Shown here: piece after piece, positions 12,111 through 23,400 of the stretch
Position numbering within the stretch: position 1 is the first letter of the stretch
Layout: each line of letters opens with the position of its first letter
From: Zygnema cylindricum
Lineage: Eukaryota; Streptophyta; Zygnematophyceae; Zygnematales; Zygnemataceae
Length of the DNA stretch: 40,785 nt
Assembly: GCA_037447655.1 (NCBI GenBank)
Contig: JBBHKE010002227.1
Coordinates: 55,901 to 96,685, forward strand
Direction of reading: 5' to 3'
Notes under the pieces: model-generated
The model's input: only the letters and a program-made list of their open reading frames with translations
What the model was told of the DNA's origin: nothing
The model's database searches: none
Position numbers and translations under genes: made by a program

Positions 12111-13002
12111 GCGATTTACGTTGTACTTTACCAGCAGCAAGCGCATGCTGTGAAAATGTGTACTTCCTTGATTTAAATTTGATTTAAATTTGGAGTTTTG
12201 AAGGTGTAAATCAAACAACTAATTTCCTGTCAAACTGCCACGTGGTTAAATCATTGTGGCAGACTCGCACTGATACCGGAAAGGAAAAACGACGGCTTGA
12301 GCGCGCCGTCAGGGATGGTACAGTACGGTATTGTACCTTCTCGACGACTGGACTGCCCGAATTTGAAATAGTCCTCCAGTCTAATATGGTCAAGATTATG
12401 AATGTACGGTTTCCAAATAAGTCCTAGAAGCGAATCTACAAAGGCGGCAATCTACTGTAGTGGATTTGTGCAGGATCCAGAAACGGCAGAAAACTGTATA
12501 CTGTACGTTATTGTACGGCTTTTGGAAAAAATAGAGCCACCTTTCTATCCAGCTGTAAGGCTATCTGGTCTTCTCAATTTGACACGTACGCATAAAGGAC
12601 AGAATCTGTGGCGTGTCAAATTTGGAGTTGGGTGATCTGTTAGGTCACAATGCACTAACTGGAGTACGGTTGAAAGTTTGGTGACATCAAAAACTGAATA
12701 AAGCCGGAATTAATGATGTAATCGTGACAGAAGCCTGTTTGTAACACGAAGATTGAAATAAATTTTGGGTCTTGAATACTCTTGATACTCGTTATGCATC
12801 ATTTTGGTTCGGCGCAAGAACCTACGACAGCCTGGACAAAACTGTACAGAAAAAGTACATAATAGTACGAAGGTAGTACAGTTGGTGATCGCCAGCCGTT
12901 GACTAACTTTGACCTTTGAAAAAGTGAAAGAAACTGGTTAGATTTTTCATTTCTGCCTCGATTTGTGAACTTTGGCCGGCGCGAAGCTGGCTCATCGAAA
13001 AC
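12111..13002. other. Gene-free spacer
   Basis: Contains scattered GTAC-rich words and a short direct repeat of GATTTAAATTT near 12171. No element ends or gene identified. Confidence 0.4.
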
Positions 13003-13005
13003 TTA

Positions 13006-13966
13006 GGGCACTTTCCCATGTAACCGAAACTTTAGTCTTCTAACTTTGTTTTTAGTGAAGATTCCCCGTACTACTTTCAGAGCATTCGTATGTAAAAAAA
13101 TCAAATCGTTATTTTAGATCGTGACGGATGTAGACGTGGGTGTAATTTGTGATGGTTGTAGACGACTACAAAACTCGCGACAATTGATGACGTTTACAAA
13201 ATAGCGACGTTTGTAGACGTCTAGCTACTTGTGACATTGTAGATGTTTAGGGTTTGTGACATTTCGACGTCACGCTCACTTATGATAGCGTCGACGTCAC
13301 TGAATCTAAATTATTCCGCCATGGTTTCTCGATTTTGTTTTATCATCCGTTCTCACTCTACTTGCCATCAAAATAAGCTAAAAGATAGCCTACACAAATA
13401 TTTTTTAGAGATCTTTCATTTGATACCCTTTTTGCCTTTTTTCATTGCAAGAATTGTGAGATATACGCGTAAGTGGGAGAGGGAGAGAGAGAGAGGCGCT
13501 TTCACGGACTTCGCTTTTGCGAAATGGCGTCCGTTGGTCGAGACCCCCTCCACGGTTACTGTACGGAAAAAAGCGCACGGAAAAAAGTCTCGCACATGTT
13601 GGAAACGTGCAGCAGGTTTTTTTTGGTACTCCGGGCACAAAAATTGTCAAAAACCTCCGTCGCATGCGAAATCATATGCATATTCGCCCACGATGTGGAA
13701 CTTTGTTTAAAATCACCTCGCGAGGTGAATTTATATAAAGTTTAAAGACGAGCCGGAAAGACGCAAAAGTGGGTCGAAACGCGCTAAACGACAAACTGCA
13801 TCGCGATAGACGACAAATTACAGTACAGGTAACGTTTCAAGGTAAAGCAACTTGTACAGTGGTATTTTCATTTTTTTGGTACGGCTGCGTATTTTCTCGT
13901 TTTTTTCCAGGTTATAGAGGAAAACGACATAAAATAACTGTAACTTTAGCACATGGGAAAGCGCCC
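13006..13966. mobile_element. PIF/Harbinger-like non-autonomous element, family H1, copy 1 (961 bp)
   Basis: The ends are inverted: GGGCACTTTCCCATGT at left and ACATGGGAAAGCGCCC at right. They are flanked by TTA at 13003-13005 and 13967-13969. TTA/TAA target duplication is typical of PIF/Harbinger. The interior (TCTCG, GACCCCCTCCACGG, CGCTAAACGACAAACTGCAT) recurs inverted at 18397-19405 and directly at 29886-30240. The ORFs in it are short and not transposase-like. Confidence 0.85.
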
Positions 13967-13969
13967 TTA

Positions 13970-14899
13970 CAATAATTTAAAATGCGAAGACCACATTGAA
14001 ATTGGAATGTTTGTCCGAATCTCACGATGATAAGTAACACTATGAGGACCACATTGGAATTAAAATGTTGGGCGCAAGCCATTTCCAATTTCGCACGATC
14101 GAACAAAAGCTCGCGTAGAAGAAAGAGTGCAAGCACCAGCGACAATTTTCTTAAAACGTTTTTAATATTTCACTTTCTCCTTTTCTTTGTAAATTTTCAA
14201 CAATCACTTTCTCCTATAAATAGCATAACAACTCTTCTTCAAAATTTCACCTATCATTTTCTTATATGAAGAGAATATATAGCAAGTAGTTTTTCCTCTC
14301 AATCCCTAATTCGCTTATCAAACCAGATTCGAACACTCATCCAGGTCTACCTATAGAAATAAAGGCTCTTAACTCTAGGAGGAAACCTACAATGGAGGAT
14401 GCACAAATTAAGCCTTCTTAGACAAGGACAAGTGGTAATGGTTACATGAGATATCACATTTCCTATTGTATATAGGTGAATAAAGACGCTCCATACAACA
14501 AGACAATAATCACCTATGTACCCAAATTTACATCCATGTGTATTATTTGAGGTTCAATCTTGTCTTTCTTCTTCCACGTCAACCATGAGTTATATAAAAG
14601 AATAGGTTCCATACCCTAAAATAAACTTACAATAGATTTTTCTTAACCGACACTTTTTTTATGCTTATAATTTACAAGATCGACCATTTGTAACTAAGGT
14701 TTGCGTAAAATATTAAATTGCATGGCGATTTATTTGCGGATGATATGCGAAAAATCGTGCATATCAGTTATCTTTCATTACAACGTGGCGATGTACTGCG
14801 ATAATATGAGCGATCATATATCACCATGTTGACTTGAAATGTTAAACCATGAAGCACAATTATTCTCATCATTTTCATCGCCACATAAATCATAATTTA
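13970..14899. other. AT-rich gene-free spacer
   Basis: No gene, RNA or element ends recognised. Confidence 0.4.
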
Positions 14900-15046
14900 T
14901 TCGTGCACATTTGTCTAACATCCGTTTGGAATCCAGGTGAAACCCCACCTTTCCATCTTGACCACCAAATTTGCAATTTGACAAGTGTGAACAAAGGAAA
15001 AATATTTGAAGTGGCGAAAAAAAAATACGTTAAATAGCGATTCACG
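14900..15046. mobile_element. MITE family 1, degenerate right-hand fragment
   Basis: The order ACATTTGTC, AATTTGACAAGTGTG, GAAGTGGCGAAAAA, TAAATAGCGATTCACG follows the right half of family 1 (GACAAGTGTGTACGG, GTGGCGAAAAA, TAATAGCGATACACG). No left end is found. Confidence 0.55.
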
Positions 15047-17416
15047 AAATTTCACACATATACACAACAATTCACTTTTAAAAGTATAATTTGTTGCGTA
15101 ATTTGTGATTAAAAAACGATTGAGGTACGACAAGCCCAAAAGACAGCCAAAAAAACTTTCAAACATCATAACAGTCAATATAAAATAAGACATATAGGTA
15201 AACAAAAAGGTCAACGCTTGATAAACTAATAGCAACGGAAAATAACTGAATATACCAAAGATCACCCATAAAAATAAACAACCTACAGTACACAACTACC
15301 CGCAACCTTAACAAACTAAATTCCACGCCATCGATGATTGTGGATGTGCACTATATCTCATGTTGGAATACATGCGAGGCCCTAATTTCATCTACCACCA
15401 TGTTTCGTCGTAGGAGAATTAAAACTTGTGCTTGTTGAATAGACATTTGATACACATGGTCGGTAAAGCCTCGTTAGAAAACGCCAGAAAAGCTTAAAAT
15501 GAAAACATATTGGAGCACATTTGTCCACATAACCTTATAAAAAAAGAGGTACAAAATGCATGTAATATTTGTCGCAAATATGACAAACAGGTACAAGGTC
15601 TTGATGAGCATAATCTTGATCCGTTGAACCTACGCGTTCCAAGGCGTCGCGCTTATATACAATGTCGCACGTAAAGAATCGCCTATCTTAGGCGAATGCT
15701 CGTAGACCGAATCCCTAAGAGTATTTTTAACCCGTGAATGAAAAGCTTGTCAACCCGAGGACTTTGAATACCATTAAATTGCGAACAAAGAGGCAGTATA
15801 AAATAAATGTCGTGTTTTGTAGTGTACCTTGTTTCCACACCAGCCGTAACAATTGCGTCGAGCACCGAGTCATCCGTATTTCTGCGTTTTTCTCATATCA
15901 AACAACGAAGAAAGCGAATCATTTAAAACTCAATTGATGGGTTTACGGCAAATACAATGCGGGCGCCCAAAATGCAGAGGGTGATGCAAACCCCAAGCTA
16001 AAGCATAAGGCGTATGGTCAAACATCAATAAAAGTAACGAAAAGGTTGGTGTAGTTTGCAACCACGCATCAATCTTTAATAAACAACACGAAGGTATCCA
16101 ACCACGCTAAAAAATGTTGCATTGAAATGATTACATGATTGAAAGTTTACGAAATGCTTCTAAAACCAGAGAGCAATGCGGTGAAATAGAGTTGTACATG
16201 AGTCAAAACAATATCCTCATGTGATATTTAATAATGTTTCATCCACTTTATAGTCCACTTAAGATATGAGTAATTTGTTGCAAAAAACAAAACGAGAGGT
16301 GACGGCATTAGCCACTTCAGTTGAAGTGTCCAAATATAGTGCTAGGGCAACATCAACCACACGTATCCAACTTAAATTGCCGCTAAAAGTTGGGAGGATT
16401 GTTACTTGACGGATGAAGAATCCTTTCAGTCAAAGAAAAACCCCATTCACGATAAGCGGTGTAGCACTCAATTTAATTTTTCCGTAAAATTCCCTCAAAT
16501 AAGGCAAAAAAAAAATGTTTTTGGTGGTAATATTTAGGTGAGATCAAGAGGATGTTAACAAAAACAAAAAGTCAAAATTAAAGACGCCATTTAGGAGTCT
16601 AATTTTTTTGGAGATTCTTTACAGTGTGAGATGTCCTCCAACAATGTAATGAAAATTACTTGGTTCACAATGAAAAAGGCGTAAATGGGGGGACATAAAA
16701 CATTAGTACCCATATTTGGAAACGCATTACAAAAATTCGTCGAGAGGGAGATGTTGAGAGACAATTATTTCGAGCATCAAGCAACAATTTTGTACAGTGT
16801 AACGAATGAAACGCTCTGACAAATTTGCTTCGCAAAATATGATGACATGCACATATAATTGTCATTGAAGACCCATAATATTTGTTTCACCTGCAATCGA
16901 AAGAAATAAACAGCTAATGAAAGTCGTAGCAAATGTTTGCAAAACTTATAGGCGATTCAAAATTAAAATAAGTACCATTAAAGTATCACCCTAACGAGTG
17001 TCCTTAGCGGAATCAAAGGTGGCAGCATCAGTGAAAATACCTTTAAAAAAAAATATAAAATAGCTCCGCCAATAATAAAATACACAAACATCATGAAAAC
17101 CACACCTATTGTCCCATTTTGTCCTATTATCTTATTGTAAACCACACCTATTTTACATAAAACCCGATGGATTATTCATAGCTTTTAATTTATGTCCAAA
17201 TTGAAGTAAAACTAATGTTATTAAATTATAAAAATGGAAAATATAATCACAAGTTTGGGTTGCTTTCAACTTTTATGTTAATATGTTGCAGTACTATAGC
17301 TTGTGGCGTGTGTTATTGTTTTTTATAAGAACACCCCACGGGAGACTACAATTGTTGTAAGTGTTATAACCATTACCATTTTCCATTATGGCAAAAGTCC
17401 CGGTTGTTTACATGCT
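15047..17416. other. AT-rich gene-free region
   Basis: About 2.4 kb with no ORF over 70 codons that looks protein-like on either strand. It may be old transposon or retroelement remains, but no domain or terminal structure could be identified. Confidence 0.4.
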
Positions 17417-18064
17417 TCGCACTCTCTCCCGACATGAGATCACTATTCCACTCTCTCACTCCCCTTCTCCCTCTCTTCCTTACCCGTCTCCGTTATCCCC
17501 CTCCGTTATGTCCCATTTATCCTCCTTTTCTCTCCCTTGCCCTTTATACTTCTCCCCTCCATAAATCCCTCCCCTCGTCCCCTTTCTCTTTCTTTTTTTA
17601 TCCCTTTTCCCCTCTCTCTCTATCCCTCTCTCTCCCCTCTCTTTTTGTTAAATTCCCTTATCTCCCTCTCTTCCTCTCCTTCCCTCTTCCTCTCTCTATA
17701 CCTCTCCCCTCCCTATTCCCTCTATCTTGCCTTGTTTCGTCCTCTCTCTTTGTCTCCTCCTTTTCCCTATCCCCCCTCCCTCATCCACCTTTTCTCTTTT
17801 TATCCGTCCACTCCCCTCTCCCCGCCACTCTCTCTCGCTAATCCCCTCTTTCCCTCTATTACCAAATCCTTCCCTATCCCTCTCCCCCTATCCTTCCTTC
17901 CCTCTCCCCCCCCCCTCTACCTCTCCCCCTTCCTCTCCTTCCCTCCCTCCTCTCTTTATCTCTATCCCTCTTTTTCTATGTCTCCCTCTCCACCCCCTAT
18001 ACCTCTCCCCTCCTTATCACCCGTCTGTCACCCCCTCCTCTCGTATCCTTACTATTTTTTCCAC
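17417..18064. repeat. 650-bp polypyrimidine (C/T) tract
   Basis: Irregular CTCCCT/CTCTTCC motifs on the plus strand with very few purines. The Ser/Pro/Leu-rich reading frames across it are by-products of composition and not genes. Confidence 0.9.
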
Positions 18065-18174
18065 TTAAAAATTGCAATGCTTATCATCCCTAGTGCAATG
18101 TCGTTGATGTTTAACCCCCCTTTGGTACATTGTAATCGATGAAAGTGTGTTTTATGATAAAAGCAATAGAGTGA

Positions 18175-18360
18175 CTCATCGCTTTAATCATACCTTAATG
18201 CATGGGCGACGACGTTGGTCAATCAGAGACCGCCAATTGGAAGGTGATAATCTTGCCATTCAGTAGCAACCACCGGATTTTCAATTCGACAAGTGTGCAC
18301 GAAAAAAAAATGTGTTGTAAGTGGCGAAAAAGACTTTAACATTAATAACGATTAGCGGTG
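18175..18360. mobile_element. MITE family 1, degenerate copy with damaged left end
   Basis: Shares AGAGACCGCCAATTGGAAG and GACAAGTGTG with copy C. It ends in GTGGCGAAAAAGACTTTAAC and ACGATTAGCGGTG, followed by TA (18361-18362). The left end is only faintly recognisable. Confidence 0.65.
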
Positions 18361-18396
18361 TAGACGTTGAATCTTCACTAAAGTATTAAGCACGTA

Positions 18397-19405
18397 GGGC
18401 ACTTTCCCATGTGCTAAAGTTACAGTTGTTTTGTGTCGTTTTCCTCTATAACTTGGAAAAAAACGTAAAAATCTGCAGCTGTACCAAAAAAAATGAAATT
18501 TCCACTGTACAAGTTGCGTTACCTTAAAACTTTGCATGTACTGCAGTTTGTCGTATAACCCGATGCAGTTTGTTGTCTAGCGCGTTTCGATCCAGTTTTG
18601 CGTTCTTTCATCTCATCTTCACACTATATTTAAAATCACTTCGCGGGTGATTTTTAATATAGTTCCATGAGTTTAGCGAATAGGGAGACGTTGTCGCACA
18701 TGTCGGAAGTTTTTGACAATTGTTGTGCATGGAGTACAAAAAAAAAATCCACTGCACGTTTCCACTATGTGCGTGACTTTTTTACGTGCGCTTTTTTTCG
18801 TACAGGGGCCGTGGAGGGGTCTCGACCAACGGACGCTATTTCGCAAAAGCGAAGTCCGTGAAATTGCCTCTCTTTCTCTCCTTCTCCCACTACCGCGTCT
18901 ATCTCACAATTCTTGCAACGAAAAACGTCTATAATGGTATCAAATGAAAGGTCTATGAAAACGATTTCTTTTGACTTTCTTTGGGCGTATTTTGATGGCA
19001 AGTATAGTAAAAAAAAACAAAAAAAAACATCAGAAAACCATGGCAAAAATTTTAGAGTTTGTGACGTCAGTGTTGTCATAGTTGAGCGTGACGTGCGTGA
19101 TGTCACAATGTCACAAACCCTAAAACATCTGCAATGCCTCCACGTCGACAATGTGGCTTACAGACATTGCGAAGTGACATAAACTGTACAGCGTGCGGGT
19201 GGACGTCTGAAATTGAAGCAGAGAGGAAGTTGCGCTTTATTTTGTGTACCGTTTATTTGTCACATGTTTTTACATGTCTACGCTTGTCACTATTTGAAGT
19301 GACAAGTTATTTGCGCTTACATCGGAATGCTTTGAAATCTGTACGGAGAATCTTCACTAGAAACAAAGTTACAAGATTAAAATTTCGGTTACATGGGAAG
19401 TGCCC
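18397..19405. mobile_element. PIF/Harbinger-like non-autonomous element, family H1, copy 2 (about 1.0 kb, inverted relative to copy 1)
   Basis: The ends are GGGCACTTTCCCATGTGC and ACATGGGAAGTGCCC. Its interior is the reverse complement of copy 1 in many blocks (CGTTTCGA, CGTGGAGGGGTCTCGACCAA, CGCAAAAGCGAAGTCCGTGA). The flanking triplets (GTA and TCA) do not match, so the target duplication has decayed or the insertion is rearranged. Confidence 0.8.
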
Positions 19406-19526
19406 TCAGAGGTCCAGTTACACGAGCACCTCCGCTAACACGTGAGGAAAGTCAAGTCATTCCGTAATTTTGCCGTCATCACGTACTTTCTAGGGTTTTT
19501 TGTACCAGAATATGTACTATATAGTA

Positions 19527-19747
19527 CACCGTGTATCGCTATTACTGTAGTGTTAATATTTGTTCGCCACTTAAAACATATTTTCTCCGTACACACTTGT
19601 CCGATTTTCAATTTGAGACCGCCAATTGGAAGCTGAGAACCTTACCTTTCAATCGCAACCGTCAAATCCGAAATCCGACATGTGTGTACTGATAAAATAT
19701 GTTTTTTGTGGCGAAAAAAATATTAACACTAATAGCGATACACTATG
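19527..19747. mobile_element. MITE family 1, copy C (221 bp)
   Basis: Inverted ends CACCGTGTATCGCTATTA and TAATAGCGATACACTATG, with TA on both sides (19525-19526 and 19748-19749). One of the best-preserved copies in the window. Confidence 0.87.
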
Positions 19748-20259
19748 TAGTCGACCCACAAATTGGCGCCATGTTGATGTTTCTTTTCGACGGTGATATC
19801 CAAAATAGCGTTAATAACCCTAAACAAGTGGTTTCTCTAATTTTCGTTTAGCGCCAACAACAATGGGTGGGTATGGTATGTGCCACACCGTGTTACGAAC
19901 AGAAAAAAAAAATTATTGCCCAAAAAAAGAAAAAACTTTGTTCGTCACTCGTACAATAAATCACAAACGTGGAAGAATCGCAAAAATTACGGTGATGGTA
20001 GCAAAAAAACAAAAAAAACTAACTGCTCGTCACTTAAGTAACCACTCACAACGTCGGCTCACCGTGAATCGCCACTACGGTAGTGCTAATGTTTCCTGTT
20101 TTTCGACTCTTAAAACGTCTTTTCTATCGGATTGTGAATATGACGGTTGCGATTGAAAAGTGAGATTATCATCTTTCGATTTGCGGTCTCCATTATAGAA
20201 TCGGACAAGTGTGTACGGAGAAAATATGTTTGAAGTGGCGAAAAAATTATTAACACTAA

Positions 20260-21898
20260 GGGTGCGTCTCCATGTGCCTAATTAAGGGTTTTTTTCTGTC
20301 GTTTTCTTGTAAAACTTAGAGCCGTACAGCGCAAGTTTCAACCGTACAAAAAAATAGAAAAAATGAGAAGTACATTTTTCGTCATTGTCGAATTTAAGAT
20401 GTACTACATGTTGTCGTTTTGTGTTATTCAACCCACGGTCACGCCAAAAAACTTCATCTTCAAAATTTTCTTTAAAACATAGGGAAGATGCGTTTTAAAA
20501 CGAAGAATTTTCGAAAAACAAATAGAAACACGTAGTCGCACGTGTAACAAATTTTCAAAAAAAATCAAAAGAATTCAAGTGACGACGAAAAGTGCACGAT
20601 CCGCTATGTTTTGTCCGTTTGCGTTCAGGTACGACAAAGCATAGTACACAATTTGTTTGAATTTGTCCGTTTGCGCCTGGTACGGTTTTAATTTCGCCAG
20701 GGGTCTCAAGATCCGATGCCATTTCACGTTGAGCGGACAAGAGACGCAAAGGCAAAGTGCATCTTCTTCAACCGTGAAACGTAGTGTTGGGTATCGGGTA
20801 AATTCATATCGCGATAATCTCGATATTCGATATATCGAATATCGATCGAGGAGAGTCCTCGATATATCGTACCGCGACCAACATAAATCATCGCGATATA
20901 TATCGCGATATATAGTATTTTTTAAATTTAATATTTTTATTTTTTTATATAATATGTTATTTTTGCGAAAAAGTCAAATTGTCTAATACGCCACGTACGC
21001 CGTGATTTTCGTTCCGTGACTTAAAGGTAGACGCCGCAAAATGTAACCGACAAAAAAGTACTAATTCTGTACTTCTAATGATTGCTTTTTTGGGGTATGG
21101 TTACACGAGGAGGTCTCTGTAATAGTACGGACAGCAAAATTTATGTATTACAGAGGCATCGGGTACATCGCGTATCGTTTCTAAATAAGTTTTACATACG
21201 TGTCCTGATATGAATGGTTCCACGTAAGCTGACTATCAAATCTCAAGAATCATCAAACATCTAGAAACCGACCTTTTTCGTATGGGAAATCGTACTTGCG
21301 TTTGACGTACGTGTACTTCACAAGTGTACCTCGTCAATGTACCTCAGAGATCTCTTCACTCCGCTGACTTTCAGGAAAAAACCGTATTTCTTTCCGGCAA
21401 AGATTTTACAGTCACTTTGTCCGAAGTCACGAGGCTTTGAAAACCTGTGGGATTATTATTTTTTTTTTTTTTTTTAGCTTCGATATATCGACGATACGAT
21501 ATATCGGCGATATATTGGCGATATATCGCGATAATTTGAAATTCGATATATCGAAGCGATATATCGAATATCGGGTACCTGAAATTCGATATATATCGAA
21601 TATCGGCAATGGGTCCTCGATACCCAACACTAGTGAAACGGCACATGGTGGAAGGCGGTACGTCTACAGTGTCACGAAAAGTCATGCGACGTCACAAGCA
21701 GTTACAAAAAATAACGTGCGTCATCACAGATTGTACACTGTCGACAGCCGTCACGGGCATTGTCGACGCATACAATCGTCACGCCCTTATGTGCCAACTT
21801 CGTTTGGTACACATTGGGACACCCGAAATCCGGGTCCGCCGGAACTGCGCTAAAAACAAAGTAAATTCTCTAAGTTTCAAGTACATGGAGACGCACCC
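20260..21898. mobile_element. PIF/Harbinger-like non-autonomous element, family H2, inserted in MITE copy D
   Basis: Inverted ends GGGTGCGTCTCCATGT and ACATGGAGACGCACCC, with TAA on both sides (20257-20259 and 21899-21901). The total of 1639 bp includes a later hAT-like insertion; without it the element is about 780 bp. Its layout resembles H1 but the sequence differs. No transposase ORF. Confidence 0.87.
20782..21632. mobile_element. hAT-like non-autonomous element (851 bp) nested inside the H2 element
   Basis: The left end is TAGTGTTGGGTATCGGG and the right end CTCGATACCCAACACTA. A perfect 8-bp duplication GTGAAACG flanks it (20774-20781 and 21633-21640). Both subterminal zones are packed with ATATATCGA and TCGCGATAT palindromes. 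The ends are close to those of the 7907-8386 element, so the two belong to one group. No transposase. Confidence 0.92.
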
Positions 21899-22138
21899 TA
21901 AGTAGCGATACACGGTGTACTGTAGACTGCCGAAAGTCACGACGGTGGCGTCAAAAAAATTCTGACAGACACAACCAATCACGAACATGGGAAGAACCGC
22001 GAAACTCATGTCGGCGGCAGACAAACGGAACAAAATGACGGCCCGGCACTCACGTAATCATTCATTAACGGCGTAAGAATCGCGAAACTCACGGCGGCGA
22101 CCAGGAAAAAAATAAAAAAAACTGATTGCTCCGCAAAA

Positions 22139-22742
22139 CTGAAAAAAGAAACGTTTTGCCCGAGATTCACGCAGCCAATAAAAATACGTGAAAACATGTC
22201 AGACACGCAGACGTTTCACGCTTTTTTGCGGAGTAGAAAAAATAGTTTAAAAGGTAATAAGTGTTCCTAGTTAGTAACACTACGAGTGCTTCCATTTTTT
22301 TTGTGTTCGCGTCGCTCTTTTTGTTTTTTATTGTTGTTTTTCAGTGTTGCTCATGCCACCCTTTTTGTACCTCAGACTCAGATGGTTTACCATCGTGCTC
22401 TTTTAATTTATCCTGCACTTCTCGATTTTAAGAATTTCCTATATATTACGAACGTCTTGTCCCTAGTGGTCCATAATATTTTGTAACCGATTTCTCCACT
22501 TGTACGAATACACTGTTCCTTGTCCTTTGACCGTCATTCTGTTCGTTACAGCTGGAGGTCATTCTGTCTGTTCCGGCTTTATCGTCATTTTGTCCTTTCT
22601 AAAGTAGTCATTAATGTTACGTATCCAATCGAAACGGACAATTTTATATTCTCGATAAAGACGATATGAAAGGGGGACCTTTTTGTTCAGGTTTCAAACC
22701 GCATGGCATAAAATATGATAATAATTTTTGCTACTCCATGAA
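22139..22742. other. Gene-free spacer
   Basis: Contains three short direct repeats of the type GTCATTCTGTTCGTT at 22532-22600. No gene recognised. Confidence 0.4.
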
Positions 22743-22842
22743 GGCGATACCAAAAAAAAAAATAATAGTCGCGGGCGACCCGGTGCTTTGCCCTTTGGTG
22801 CGTAAGGGCCTTTCGCTTTTGTACAGTACCATGTATAATTGC
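22743..22842. repeat. Dispersed GC-rich repeat, copy 1 (inverted relative to copy at 29805)
   Basis: The block TAATAGTCGCGGGCGACCCG, then GTGCTTTGCCCTTTGG and CCTTTCGCTTTTGTACAGT, recurs as its reverse complement at 29805-29890 with only a few differences. The surrounding DNA is unrelated. It may be part of a larger transposon whose ends I could not find. Confidence 0.7.
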
Positions 22843-23021
22843 TGCATTCACACTAAAAATGGATGATGAATGAGATGAGTAAACGAATGTTTTTTTTTGT
22901 TTGGACGTGAATTGCCCTTGACGTCAACTTACGTCAACAAAAACGTCGCGATGTGGTTTATGTTGCTGTACGATTAAGCGCCGTTGACGCAAATCCGTCC
23001 GTACCAAACCATTCTTAACGT

Positions 23022-23400
23022 TCGGCCGCGGGTCAAACGGTGGCGATCACTTTGTCGTCGTCCCTGTATTGTAGTGTAGCGGTTTCGAACGGTCCTGTCA
23101 ACCGTACAAAGAATCTATCCTCGCCGTCGCTGCGATATTGCTTCACTTACTTGGTACGGTTAACTCCCATCGACGGCATCGTTTCACTTACTTGGTACGG
23201 TTAACTCACATCGACGGCATCCGGGTTCGTGTCGTGGCCACCTTGACGTCGTCGGCTGCGGGTCAACTGCGGCGATCACTTTGTCGTTGTCGTTGTACTG
23301 TAGTTTTAGCAGTTTCGAACCGTTCTGTCAAGCGGGCAAAGAATCTAAGTGCAGCAGTTTCGAACCGTTCTGTCAAGCCGGCAAAGAGTCTAGGTCCATT
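23022..23400. repeat. Nested tandem duplications
   Basis: A block beginning TCGGCCGCGGGTCAA at 23022 is repeated at 23252. Inside, CACTTACTTGGTACGGTTAA occurs twice about 42 bp apart (about 23144 and 23185). GCAGTTTCGAACCGTTCTGT occurs twice (about 23307 and 23355), with an earlier relative near 23079. No coding function. Confidence 0.75.

Larger units (their letters stand above)
20060..21917. mobile_element. MITE family 1, copy D, split by a nested insertion
   Basis: The left 200 bp (20060-20259) and right 16 bp (21902-21917, ending GCGATACACGGTG then TA) are one family 1 MITE interrupted at CACTAA/TAG. Removing the insert and one TAA restores 216 bp, the length of the intact copies. The left TA is changed to CT. 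Confidence 0.85.
19965..22138. repeat. Short direct repeats split by a nested transposon insertion
   Basis: A unit of roughly 65-90 bp carries GTGGAAGAATCGCAAAA, ACGGTGATGG, AAAAAAACTAACTGCTCG and CACTTAAGTAACCACTCA. It occurs at about 19965-20051 and again in diverged form at about 21982-22066 and 22072-22138. The MITE nest sits between the first and second copies. Confidence 0.55.

Noticed and set aside
15047-16900. Retrotransposon remains on the minus strand
   Set aside because: No long terminal repeats, primer site, or recognisable integrase or reverse-transcriptase motifs could be read.
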